From Periplaneta americana (lineage: Eukaryota > Arthropoda > Insecta > Blattodea > Blattidae), in contig NC_091119.1 of assembly GCF_040183065.1 (NCBI RefSeq), positions 102,745,274-102,809,273 of the forward strand: a DNA stretch of 64,000 nucleotides, read 5' to 3'. The notes below the pieces were generated by a model. It was given only the letters and a program-made list of their open reading frames with translations. It was not told the origin of the DNA and searched no databases. The translations under genes and the position numbers were made by a program. Below are positions 45,882 through 57,088 of this stretch, one piece after another. Position 1 is the stretch's first letter, and the number at the start of each line of letters is the position of its first letter.

Positions 45882-47310
45882 TCATCTGAGACTTAGCACT
45901 TGCATGTTAGATACAAGAATAGTGATGTCATTCACAAAAATGATCAGTAAAGAATAATCTTCTTCAATACAAATTTTCTTCATTGAGGCGAAGAGATGAC
46001 TGTTGCAAAATGAAGAGTAGTATCTAGGCCCTGGAGACAAATCTAGGTCCGGCGAAGACTGTGTTGGTTGAAGCTGGGTCAGCGCAGGCATCGGTTGATA
46101 TATCTGCTTTCCTCGCAGTCTGGATGGGAGTTCTGGTTTCTTGCACTGGGCCAAGCCCAGTCTCGTTCTGTCTTCTCGTAAAGGTTCTGCTGTCTCCGGT
46201 TGTTTGCGGGTGAGCTGATATAACCAGACACCATGCAGACATGGACATTGTCGGTACGTCTGTAGCATACAAGCAAGACACAATATAACTCCTGTTATGG
46301 TTAAAGCAATTAGCCAGGGGTTTGCACTTACTTGTGTGGGGGATTCTTCTACTTTAGATTTTACACTTTTAATCTTCTCTTGTAATCATAGAGGAATTAC
46401 AAATCATTATTAAAATCTTTAATATTTGGAAGCATATTCTTAAGTAATGACATGTTGTTCACATAGATTTAGATCTGGATTAACTATTTCAGAAGTTATA
46501 TCAGGGACAATAACATCGTTAGGCTCATATACTGGGTACAGTTTTTCCAAAAACATGGAGAAACAGTTTAAACTGATCAGAATAAAAATGACAGTTTGCA
46601 GATATATTAATAATACCTGTCCCTTGGATAATAAATGTAAAAGTTGACGGTCGTGTAGCATTTGGGTTATGACAACTTCTAGTCATACTTACGGTAGCTG
46701 GTACGCTGTACACCCAATAATTATTCTGGTACGATCTGTACCATACAGGTCACCTGTGTGGTCCAACCAGCCGTCGGTCACACAGTCTCATTGCTTCCTG
46801 GGATTTAAAAAAAAATAGAGCTGCTAAACAATGTGATTGCAAGGAGGCTGAAAAAATAACATCTGGGGGACATAACATGTACATTTCATCTCTACTTTGA
46901 GATAGATCATTCTCTTCCATGAGAGCATAAAATTGCCTGTCACTTGTGAAGACAAAGTAAGGAGCTTGTCCATTGCGGTTATATGAATGGATTGTCTAAA
47001 TTCAATAAGAGTGCTTTCAATTTCGGTTACTCTCTGCGTTACTTTATTAATTTATTTTAACTACTGAATCACAAACTACTATCGTGAGCAGGAGTGTAGT
47101 AGCGAGTGTACAGTCTGAAACGAAATAATCTAATCAGTTGGTCTGAAATGTAAATTATATCTAAGGGAGGACATTTCATCACTATTCTGTCCTACGTTGG
47201 GTTCAGTTACCTCTACATTATCTAAGTTAGAACTATCATCATCATCATCATCATCTGGGTTCTTGGCGAGAGGAAACATAGGAAGCAGACGTCACATCAG
47301 AATTTGTCAT
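45882..47310 (-). pseudogene. Errantivirus-like envelope remnant
   Basis: Broken minus-strand frames between the pol end and the LTR (46440-46661, 46525-46713 and 45882-46283, plus shorter pieces up to about 47.1 kb). They carry features of an insect retroelement envelope glycoprotein: conserved Cys residues, a hydrophobic membrane-spanning stretch near 46240-46310 and a polar tail after it. Frameshifts near 46.50 and 46.66 kb and stops around 46.35 kb disrupt it. The assignment rests on position and general character, so it is less sure than the pol assignment. Confidence 0.55.
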
Positions 47311-47327
47311 GGTGAGGTCATTAGTTT

Positions 47328-49171
47328 TAGTTTCATGATAACCTATGCTCTGCTCAGCTGCAATTTTGATATTATCTCGGATATTGTCCCACACGCTATT
47401 AACATCTAACTCTTCCTCAGCTTCGTCAGCAGTTGCTAAAGCAGCAAACCTATTTGAAATTTCAACCTGATAACATTGCTTAGTTTCCTCGTCCTTTAAT
47501 TTCAGAATATTGAATCTACTAAAAAACTATTTTGGGCAACTACTAAATATACATAGGCCAAATACAAATCATAGGGACGAAATTCAAATACAAACTGCTG
47601 CGCCATTTATACCGGAACCCACACTTTCTGAAGTCGGAATTGCGATAGAAAATCTGAAAAAGTACAAGTCTCCAGGTATTGTTCAAATTCCAGCAGAATT
47701 AATACAAGAAGGTGGAAGCGCATTATCTAGCGAAATTTATAAACTTGTACTTGCAATTTGGAAAAAGGAAATTGTACCAGAGCAATGGAAGGAGTCCATA
47801 ATCGTACCTATTTTTAAGAAGGGGGACAAGACTAACTGTAGTAACTTTTGAGGAATGTCACTTTTGTTGACGTCGTACAAAATTTTGTCGAATATCCTTT
47901 TGAGAAGATAAACTCCATATGTAGATGAAATTATTGGGGATCATCAGTGTGGTTTTAGGCGTAATAGATCGACTATTGATTAGATTTTTTGTATGCGACA
48001 GATATTGGAGAAAAAATGGGAGTATAAGGGTACAGTACATCAGTTATTCATAGATTTTAAAAAGGCGTATGACTCGGTTAAGAGAGAAGTTTTATATAAT
48101 ATTCTTATTGAATTTGGTATTCTCAAGAAACTAGTTCGATTAATTAAAATGTCTTAGTGAAACTTACAGCAGATTCCATATAGGCCAGTTTCTACCTGAT
48201 GCGTTTCCAATTCACTGCGGGCTAAAGCAGGGAGATGCACTATCACCTTTACTTTTTAACTTCGCTCTAGAATATGCCGTTAGGAAAGTTCAGGATAACA
48301 GAGAGGGTTGGAATTGAACGGGTTACATCAGCTTCTTGTCTATGCGGATGACGTGAATATGTTAGGAGAAAATCCACAAACGATTAGGGGAAACGCGGAA
48401 ATTCTAGTTGAAGCAAGTAAAGCGATAGGGTTGGAAGTAAATCCCGAAAAGACTAAGTATATGATTATGTCTCGTGATCAGAATATTGTACGAAATGGAA
48501 CTATAAAAATTGGAGATTTATCCTTCGAAGAGGTGGAAAAATTCAAATATCTTGGAGCAACAGTAACAAATATAAATGACACCGGGAGGAAATTAAACGC
48601 AGAATAAATGTGGGAAATCCCTGTTATTATTCGGTTGAGAAGCTTTTGTCATCTAGTCTTCTGTCAAAAAATCTGAAAGTTAGAATTTATAAAACAGTTA
48701 TATTACCGGTTGTTCTGTATGGTTGTGAAACTTGCACTCTCAGTTTTTTAGAGAGGAACAGAGATTAGGGGTGTTTGAGAATAAGGTTCTTAGGAAAATA
48801 TTTGGGGCTAAGAAGGATGAAGTTTTACAGGAGAATGGAGAAAGTTACACAGCACAGAGCTGCACGCATTGTATACTTCACCTGACATAATTAGGACCAT
48901 AAAATCCAGACGTTTGAGATGGGCAGGACATGTAGCACATATGGGCGAATACAGAAATGCATATAGAGTGTTAGTTGGGAGGCCGGAGGGCAAAAGACCT
49001 TCGGGGAGGCCGAGACGTAGATGGGAAGATAATATTAAAATGTATGTGATGGAGGTGGGATATGATGGTGGAGACTGGATTAATCTTGCTCAGGATAGGG
49101 ACCAGTGGCGGGCTTATGTGAGGGTGGCAATGAACCTCCGAGTTCCTTAAAAGCCAGTAAGTAAGTAAGGA
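47328..49171 (+). mobile_element. EN-RT type LINE inserted in the Gypsy element, with inverted 5' segment
   Basis: A 13-bp direct repeat AGGTCATTAGTTT flanks the insertion (47315-47327 and 49172-49184). The 3' end carries a (TAAG)n tail (about 49158-49169), typical of this family. From 47507 the plus strand encodes the reverse transcriptase and distal domain. From 47328 to about 47506 the coding sequence lies on the minus strand and encodes an upstream part of the same LINE (VEISNRFAALATADEAEEEL, WDNIRDNIKIAAEQSIGY). Its downstream end is next to the target duplication. That is the arrangement produced by twin priming. Confidence 0.9.
47507..49150 (+). pseudogene. LINE reverse transcriptase and C-terminal domain, broken
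   Basis: LKNYFGQLLNIHRPN begins the forward part. RT motifs follow: IPAELIQEGGSALSSEIYKL, VPIFKKGDKTNCSNF, LFIDFKKAYDSVKREVL (first catalytic Asp, about 48050), and LLVYADDVNMLGENPQ with the YADD box at 48341-48352. EVNPEKTKYMIMSRDQNIV and the distal domain (VFENKVLRKIFGAKKDEV, RRLRWAGHVAHMGEYRNAYR) end in NLAQDRDQW near 49110. Catalytic Asp residues persist. Stops near 47849, 47911, 47981 and 48155, and several frameshifts, make it inactive. Confidence 0.9.
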
Positions 49172-49190
49172 AGGTCATTAGTTTGTGCGG

Positions 49191-51784
49191 TTACCTTTCT
49201 CGGTGCAGCTTGTAATAATACCTTAGCTGAGCTAGAGGTACATCATCTTCCTCATTGAAATCATCACTCTGGGGAACACGTAACTGACTAAGAGGAATAT
49301 CGTCTTCCGAGGACCATCCGTCGTCACTATTCGCTGCTGCTGGTTCCTCACGAGGAGTTTCGTACGACTTCGGGTCGTCTCTAATTATTTCGATGGTTTC
49401 CGTTTCACTGAAACTACTGTCTTTGTCTGCTTGCCAGGGACGAAACTTGCCTTCTTTAATTTCAGACTCTGGGGGACATAGTTTCAACCAGTTTAGGTGC
49501 ACTACCTATATTCTACCGTCTTTGAACTTAATTCTGTATTTCACTTCATTTAATTTTTCTACAACCTGAAATGGACCGATCCATGGTTTCGACAATTTTC
49601 TCGTTACACCTTTCTTAATTGCTGGAGAGTGTAGAAATACAAAGTCTCCTACCTTGAGACAACGACACTAGGATCTTTGTTGTACTGCTTTGTTTGTGCA
49701 GTCTTACTAGGAGCTATTCGGTTTCTTACTCCCTTGTAAGCTTTTTCTAGTTTATCTGCTAAAACTTCGACATGCTCATCGGTTATGTTACTTCTCGAAA
49801 ATTTCGGAACGATATCGATAGGAAATGGGAGCTGCATTTCACTACCGTGAAGCGAAAAATGTGGGGAATATCCCGTTACGGAGTGCGGTGTACTCCTGTA
49901 CGCCATCTGGACTATTGCTATCCATTTGTCCCAATCTTTCTAATCCGCACGTACAAAATGTGATAACATGTTAGTGAATGTTTGATGACTGCATTCCACT
50001 AAGCCATTCGACATAGGGTGATACAGACTCGTTTGTATTTTTTGAATTTGTAGCAATTTACAAACTTCTTTAAATAATTTAGACAAGAAGTTTCTACCCT
50101 GATCTGTAAGTAGCTTTTTCGGAGTGCCATGTCGTGCTACTATCGTCGTAACAAATTCTCTAGCTTTTGTTTCAGCAGTTTAATCGGAAATCGGGATTGC
50201 TTCGCTATACTTTGTGAAAGCATCCATAAAAGTCAACAAATATGTGTTACCTGAAGTTGTTTTGGGAAATGGACCAACTATGTCCATACTTTCTAGTTCA
50301 AAAGGCTTTAAACAAGTAGCAAAGTTCTGTAACAGAGCTATAGGGTGCCTACCCATCTTTCTCTCATTACAAGTTACACATTTCGTGATGTAATTTTCAA
50401 TATCAGTTTTCATATTCGGCCAGTAAAATCGTTGCCTAAGCAGTTCGAATGTACGTTTTTGACCTTGATGTGCACCAATAGGAGTATCATGGTAAGTATT
50501 CAAAATCAAATTTCTCATAGGACAAGGAACAACTAACCGTTGCTCTGAGTTCATCTGCTTTGTATCGAAACAAAACAGAATGCCGTTTTCGTCTAACTTA
50601 AATCTTTCTGTATCTGCTACCCATTCTAAGTACTTTGGTTCTGCCATCTGAAGATTTCTGAGTGATTGACTGTCTGTTCACTTTTTATAGCGAAAACATT
50701 GTGCATTCGAGATAAAGTGTCAGCGTTTTGGTGACGTTTACCGGGCTTGTATTGGACTTGGAATTGAAATTCAGAAAGTCTTAAAGTCCAACGAAGTAGT
50801 CTAGAATTTGGTTCCTTTAAACTCATTAACCAGCTGTGTGATCGGTCACGGCTATGAACTCATGACCATATAGATAACAACAAAAGTGTTTCGTAGCCCA
50901 TACAAGTGCTAGTAATTCCCTTTCTGTCGTGCTATAATTTCGTTCAGCTTTATTCAAAACTCTAGAGGCGTATGCTATGGGATGCTCTTCCGAACCAACC
51001 TTTTGAGATAGCACTGCTCCGAGGGCAATTCCTGAGGCGTCAGTTGCTAAAATGAACAGTTGTTTAAAATCAGGATATTTCAAAGTAGGTTCACTGCACA
51101 AGGCTTTTTTCAATATGTCAAAGAATTCTTGTTGTGGTTCTAGCCATACAAACTGTTTATCTTTTCTTGTAAGTTCGATAAATGGTTTTGCAGTCTCAGC
51201 AAAATCTGCTATGTGCCTGCGATAGTAACCAACTTAACCAAGAAATGAGCAGACTTCCTTAACATCTTTAGGAATCGGAAATTCTTGTATAGCTTGTACT
51301 TTCTTTGGGTCTGGGCGAATGCCATTCCTATCTGCCACATGTCCGAGAGAGATAGTAGATTTCGTGCACGGCAAATGTACACTTCACAGGGTGTGCTTTT
51401 AAGTTTGCATCTCTTAATCTTTGTAAAACTTCTCGAAGTCTTTCAGCATGCTCTGCTATGGTTGAACTGTACAGGACGATGTAATTAATATACATAAAAC
51501 AGGATATACTCTCTTTAGGCCGGATAGTACTCCGTCCATCAATCTCTGATATGTGCTTGGGGCTCCAACCAAAGCAAATGCCATTCTGTTATATTCATAA
51601 AAACCTAGTGGGCGCTAAAGGTGGTCTTTCCTTTATTCTTTTCTTCGATTTCCACTTGCCAAAAGCCACTGTAAAGATCAATTTTACTAAAATACTTTGT
51701 ACCAGAGAGACTTTCTAATGTTTCAACTATATTGGGAATGGGGTATGAGTAACAAGAGCTCGCAAAGATATACAATGCAACAAG
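49191..51784 (-). pseudogene. Gypsy pol: reverse transcriptase, RNase H, integrase, broken
   Basis: Right to left: RT fragment (51605-51796) with SKIDLYSGFWQVEI. The YxDD box position (51482-51493) reads YINY, so both catalytic Asp residues are lost. RNase H (50826-51113) has LATDASGIALGAVLSQ, ERELLALVWA and VTDH, with a frameshift near 50836. Integrase (50180-50647) has the HHCC zinc-binding set (H in TYHDT and GAHQG, then CVTCNERK) and the first Asp in ESMDIVGPF. After a stop near 50180 the second Asp (LTDQGRNF) and the Glu (SNGLVECSHQ) are still visible. A further piece (49649-49906) and an acidic C-terminus (49191-49502) follow. At least four frame breaks are present. Confidence 0.88.
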
Positions 51785-52375
51785 AGAAGAAAACATTGAC
51801 CGTGATGTTCAGTATGACAAATGGTCACACCCTGCAGACATTGTCAAAATAAAAGAAGTGAATAAAAATAAGACTCACAAGTTTGAAGTATTTACTGACG
51901 GAAGTAAAAGTGAGAGAGGAGTAGGTTCGGGAATCACAATATTTACAGATGGAACACTTACACATAAACTGAAATTCAGACTGATGCAAGGTGTTGTAAT
52001 AACCAAGCTGAATAGATGGCAATTGTGAAGGCTTTAGATAAGATAATAGAAAAGATAAGACAGACAAGACAGTTGCAATATAGCAACAACCATAAGAAGA
52101 ATGCAGGGCGAAACTCAGACAACTGGATCATAGAATTCAGCTGGATTAAAGCACGCGGCAATGAACTTGCTGACCAACTAGCGAAGCAAGCATCTCAAGA
52201 CAGTGAACTGGAAATCTTTTACAAGAAGATTCCAAAAACCGAAATACTACCTGACATGAAACAACATAGTTTATCGAAATGGGAAAGCTTGTGGCAAACT
52301 ATGTCGAAAGGGCAAATTACAGAATCATTCTTTCCAACATGTGTCAAATACGATAAACCACGGTGTCATTAAAGT
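51785..52375 (+). pseudogene. LINE RNase H domain fragment (R1/I/Jockey-like)
   Basis: The plus strand reads YDKWSHPADIVKIKEVNK, then FEVFTDGSKSERGVGSGIT (first RNase H Asp). CCNNQAEQMAIVKALDKI (Glu; a one-base frameshift lies near 52010) and FSWIKARGNELADQLAKQ (last Asp) follow. It ends after KIPKTEILPDMKQHSLSKWE. Cellular-type RNase H at the C-terminus occurs in R1, I and some Jockey-group LINEs. The left edge abuts the truncated Gypsy RT. Confidence 0.82.
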
Positions 52376-52690
52376 AAATAATAAACTAATCTAACCTGTC
52401 ACAGATTCGTATATGCAAGGAAAACAAAAGCCTTTAACTAACCTAACCTAATCTAACCTGTCACAAATTCGTACATGCAAGGCATAACGTGAGTGTACAC
52501 TAGCATGAAATGTCACCAAAGTTATGTTGGTATTGCAGAGGAGACAGCTGAAGGTGTGGGAAATAGGGTATGAGCAGTGCTAGTTTAGCCTAAATAATCA
52601 CGGAAGTCCCAATATTACAAGGAAGAAAAAAAGATGAGGTAATTATTCACTTCTCTGCCAAATTTATACGGGAACAGCTAAGTGGCCTTA
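52376..52690. repeat. Dispersed CTAACCTGTCACAGATTCG repeat
   Basis: Two copies of CTAACCTGTCACA.ATTCGTA followed by ATGCAAGG lie at about 52393-52425 and 52451-52485, the same family as at 3.4-3.6 and 58.15 kb. The following GTGTACACTAG..TGAAA and ATCACCAAAGTTAT words recur at 58.19-58.24 kb. Confidence 0.7.
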
Positions 52691-52699
52691 GGTATGTGA

Positions 52700-53826
52700 C
52701 AAGGTTAGTGGGTTAGTCAAGGGGATATATAACTAGCCTACTAATGTGACAAGGTCACTTATAGGCCTATATCTCAACTAACCCACTAACCTTGTCACAT
52801 AGTGGGTTAGTCGAGGGGATACATAACAGCCTACTAATGTGACAAGGTCACTTATAGGTCTATATCTCAACTAACCCACTAACCTTGTCACATAGTGGGT
52901 TAGTCGAGGGGATATATAACTAGCCTACTAATGTGACAAGGTCACTTATAGGCCTATATCTCAACTAACCCACTAACCTTGTCACATAGTGGGTTAGTCG
53001 AGGGGATACATAACTAGCCTACTAATGTGACAAGGTCACTTATAGGCCTATATCTCAACTAACCCACTAACCTTGTCACATAGTGGGTTAGTCGAGGGGA
53101 TACATAACTAGCCTACTAATGTGACAAGGTCACTTATAGGCCTATATCTCAACTAACCCACTAACCTTGTCACATAGTGGGTTAGTCGAGGGGATACATA
53201 ACTAGCCTACTAATGTGACAAGGTCTCTTATAGGCCTATATCTCAACTAACCCACTAACCTTGTCACATAGTGGGTTAGTCGAGGGGATATATAACTAGC
53301 CTACTAATGTGACAAGGTCACTTATAGGCCTATATCTCAACTAACCCACTAACCTTGTCACATAGTGGGTTAGTCGAGGGGATATATAACTAGCCTACTA
53401 ATGTGACAAGGTCACTTATAGGTCTATATCTCAACTAACCCACTAACCTTGTCACATAGTGGGTTAGTCGAGGGGATATATAACTAGCCTACTAATGTGA
53501 CAAGGTCACTTATAGGCCTATATCTCAACTAACCCACTACTAACCTTGTCACATAGTGGGTTAGTCGAGGGGATACATAACTAGCCTACTAATGTGACAA
53601 GGTCACTTATAGGCCTATATCTCAACTAACCCACTAACCTTGTCACATAGTGGGTTAGTCGAGGGGATATATAACTAGCCTACTAATGTGACATGGTCAC
53701 TTATAGGCCTATATCTCAACTAACCCACTAACCTTGTCACATAGTGGGTTAGTCGAGGGGATACATAACTAGCCTACTAATGTGACAAGGTCACTTATCT
53801 CAACTAATCCACTAACCTTGTCACAT
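52700..53826. repeat. 94-bp satellite array
   Basis: About 12 tandem units of 93-94 bp with very high identity, for example TAGTGGGTTAGTCGAGGGGA at 52800, 52893 and 52987. Each unit contains an 11-bp inverted repeat, CTAACCCACTA and TAGTGGGTTAG, around the loop ACCTTGTCACA. The complement of that loop, TGTGACAAGGT, sits elsewhere in the unit. A perfect palindrome, ATAGGCCTAT, is also present. The units could form cruciforms in phase. Confidence 0.97.
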
Positions 53827-54914
53827 AGGTCGGCCGCTTGGCCATTCCTACATAGGCCTAAATTTGGCAGATATAAAAATAATTACCGTGATGTTTTGTG
53901 TTTTCCGCTTTTATTTTATTTTTCAACATGTTGTAAAACCCCCTAAAATTGGGGGATTTTGAAGAAAAAAAATAATAATATAAATCTGGGACAGAACGAA
54001 AGGGAAAACCACAATAAGCAGAACGTAGAAGCTCCACCCACCACCCCTTCCCTACTTGCTCATCAGACACACTACGTGATAGGTGAGTGTTATGTCGAAT
54101 GCAAATTTCATGTGGGTGAGCATAACTTCCCCTACTGGCGTTCTCTTTATTGTGATTTATCCGAACGAAACAATTATCTAAGTTTATTACTGATCCCTTA
54201 CTGCATACATTAAACTTCGAGGGAAGTTTCAGTCATGTATTGCCAATATAGGGAATTAGAAACAAACACTGAAAATACCTTAGTTTTGTAGTGTGGAGTA
54301 GTAGAAACTCGATGTGATCTCTCGGAGAGCTGTGGTCCCACCCAACCCGACCTAAATAGGTTCCTTACTTATATAGGAAAATCGTCCTGCTTGGATGAAG
54401 AAGGTGGCCATATTTCTTCGTTGTGATGTAATTTGAGGTGGAGTGGGAGAATGATTGCAGTATCGCCAACTGTGGTAACCATTCATATAATCTTACACAC
54501 CTAACCTAACCTAACATACTACACACCTATTGTAACATTCCTCACGTTTAGCACACCTGCTGTAACATTCCTCACATTAGTTTCATTTCGATTGCCGATA
54601 TTGGCATCCCTGCTACGTCGTCTGGTGGAAATCGAGAGTCATCTAGTGGCAATGAAGTGAAAGTGTGTAGATCATCATGGTGGGAGGGACATATTCTGTG
54701 TTATCTGCAAGAATTATTGTGTCATCGTAGTGATAATTGCTTATATATTGTACATTAAAAATTGAAATGTGTCGTGGCTGTGATAAAAGTGTTAAAAATT
54801 GATTTCCAGCGCCACAATCCCAGTGATAAACGTGTGAATATTCGTTAGGAGTCCATTGGCAGTGGCAAGAGGAAAATGAAGGTTGACCTTTGTCTGTTTT
54901 TATTTTTTTAAATT
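53827..54914. other. No gene seen
   Basis: Contains CCCCC..GGGGG inverted words at 53940-53958 and a short CCTAACCTAACCTAA run near 54500. No coding region was recognised. Confidence 0.4.
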
Positions 54915-55165
54915 TTATTAAGTTACTTTACGACGCTGTATCAACATCTCAGGTTATTTAGCGTCTGAATGAGATGAAGGTCATAATGCCGGTGAAATGA
55001 GTCCGGGGTCCAGCACCGAAAGTTACCCAGCATTTGTTCGTATTGGGTTCAGGGAAAACCCCGGAAAAAACCTGAACCAGGTAACTTGCCCCGACTGGGA
55101 TTCGAACCCGGGCCACCTGGTTTCGCGGCCAGACACGCTGACCGTTACTGCACAGGTGTGGACCA
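54915..55165 (-). repeat. tRNA-derived SINE, family A (good copy)
   Basis: On the minus strand: box A-like region (AACGGTCAGCGTGTCTGG, about 55130-55147), box B GGGTTCGAATCCC (about 55098-55110), CGGGGCAAGTTACCTGG, ACTTTCGGTGCTGGACCCC and ATTCAGACGCTAAATAACCT, ending TTTACGACGC inverse. It is the least mutated family A copy in the window. Confidence 0.92.
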
Positions 55166-55799
55166 CCTTTGTCTGTTGTGGCATCATTTTGTTGTTCTGT
55201 GGTTATGGCTTGTGTGTGGTAGAAACCTGGCTAAATATCCTATTTCTTCCTCTGCCTGTCTGGTAAGAGGTTTGGCGAGTTCTTCGTAGGTCGTAGGAGT
55301 AACGTAGGGATGGTTCTTAAGTTACCGATGGGAAAAGTTCTTTTCGCTAACTCATAGACGAGTCTGGATGATATGTATTTAGACATACAGGGAACGTGCC
55401 ATGACTTTTCTAATGTTTTTAGATAATTTTTGCTTCTTTCCATACCAGTCCTAGGCCATAACTGAGGATGGGCGTAATCTTCGCTTGAAATAAAATCATG
55501 GCTGTGTCTAATGATAGGGAACAGATGCATTATAGGACCCTCCCTAAATATAAAAATATGCAAAGCCGCAAAAATAGGTCAACGGAAGTAGCATTTCGAT
55601 CAATTAAATTATCAATATATATCGTTTTTATTATGTTGCCAACCAACCAATATTATTGAAAATTAGTTTCATCAAAATCATGGCGGCAATTTCGAATGCT
55701 ATAGTTAAATATCAAAAAGAAGTGTATCAAATTCTCCCTCTTGGCTTAAAATGTAAGCCTAGAAATGGAAATTATGGAATTATAAATAGAAACTTTGTA
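55166..55799. other. No gene seen; 5' flank of the Merlin relic
   Basis: The minus frame 55240-55563 has no recognised similarity. The left terminus of the Merlin element should lie near 55.6 kb but was not identified. Confidence 0.4.
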
Positions 55800-56874
55800 G
55801 TTGCTTTGTCCATGAATACAGATATGTTCTATGGTTTTTATGTGATTGTGGTTTACTTAGGAGTGAAATGTTCTGCGAAACATGTAATTCTGGGATGAGT
55901 TTGAAGAAATGTAAAAGTAAACGAGATGAACTCATATAGAGATCCCATCAAAAAATACAAGGTAAACAGTGTGGAAAAACGAAATCGATAAAATGTGAAT
56001 CGTGGTTTACACAGAGTAAATTAACAATGCAAGAAGTAATGTTGTTAACCTATGATATTGTAAATGGTTGTACGAATGCACAAATTGAAAAGGAATACTT
56101 CTTTGGAGATCACACTATTACAGACTGGAGGCAATTTATTGATGAGGTTGTAGAAGTAAACAGCGAAAAAGTTGGAAGAGATGGTAAGGTAGTAGAAATA
56201 GACGAAAGCAAATTTGGTCGTCGAAAATATAACAGAGATCATTTCGTGGGAGGGCAGTGGGGTTTGGAGGAGTGGAAAGGGACAGTGGGAGATGCTTTTT
56301 AGTAGCAGTACATGATAGGAGTGAGAAAACACTAATCGAAGTGATTGAAAACTGGATCCATCCTAAAACTACAATAATATCAGACTTTTGGAAAGCGTAT
56401 TCAAACCTTAGTAAGTGTGGTTACCAGCATCTAACAGTAAACCATAGAATTGCGTTCGTTAATACTGAAACAGGAGCCCATACGACCACAATAGAAAGTA
56501 CATGGAGGCGTGTTAAAGCATCACTACCAGCCTACAAAGAGTTTGTGAAGTACTTGGCCCAATATATTGTAAATTTTATTAGTAACAACAATGTAATTTA
56601 TTCGTCACAACAATAATTCCTTTCTACAATTCGCCTTAAACGCTCTCGTCAACAATTGGATTTTCACTCAACACAGTATTCGTTATAGCACTCCACCGAC
56701 GACAATGACAATTTACTTGGACTAGTACGAACAACAATGAACTGTTAATCTTAACTAATATTTACAAAGCACTATTTACAAATCAGAACTATCAGTTCTC
56801 AGTTCACAGTTCTTCTATCTCAGTCACTCGAGTTCACAGTATCTCGAACCACAGACCTTCAGAGACAGTTCACT

Positions 56875-56960
56875 GTACTCGAACTCGGGTCCCTCCAACT
56901 GCGGCCACTGCACTCGAACTCAGGTCCCTCCAACTGCGGTCCACTGCACTCGAACTCAGG
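56875..56960. repeat. Short tandem repeat inside the solo LTR
   Basis: About 2.4 copies of a 36-38-bp unit (CACTCGAACTCAGGTCCCTC, CAACTGCGG). Confidence 0.9.
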
Positions 56961-57080
56961 CCTTCGGATGCTGACGCAGATGCGGATGCACACTCGAGTC
57001 GAACTCCGGCTGGCTTGCTTGCTCTGGCTTACTCACTGACTGAATAACTGAAAAACTGCTCGAGTTCGCTGGCGCTTCTT

Positions 57081-57088
57081 CTTTTATA
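57081..57088 (-). promoter_or_regulatory. Putative LTR TATA box
   Basis: TATAAAAG on the minus strand, with CAGTT/CAGTCAG initiator-like words 30-45 bases downstream, in the solo LTR. Confidence 0.6.

Larger units (their letters stand above)
45264..51784 (-). mobile_element. Ty3/Gypsy retrotransposon internal region, 5'-truncated
   Basis: From right to left on the minus strand: partial reverse transcriptase, RNase H, integrase, an acidic pol C-terminus, a LINE insertion (47328-49171), env-like remnants, the polypurine tract and the 3' LTR. Gag, protease, the N-terminal part of the reverse transcriptase and the 5' LTR are missing: at 51784 the sequence switches abruptly to an unrelated plus-strand LINE. 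Presence of an env-like region points to the errantivirus-like group. All frames are broken. Confidence 0.85.

Noticed and set aside
52700-53826. Palindromic repeats that might be read as a CRISPR array
   Set aside because: No variable spacers; it is a satellite.
54497-54515. CCTAACCTAACCTAA, the insect telomere repeat (TTAGG)n on the minus strand
   Set aside because: Only about three units, and CCTAAC words are common in dispersed repeats here; not evidence of a telomere.
55656-55898. 80-codon frame at the start of the Merlin region
   Set aside because: Another frame over the same DNA gives the Merlin N-terminus with its CxxC; this frame is a shadow.
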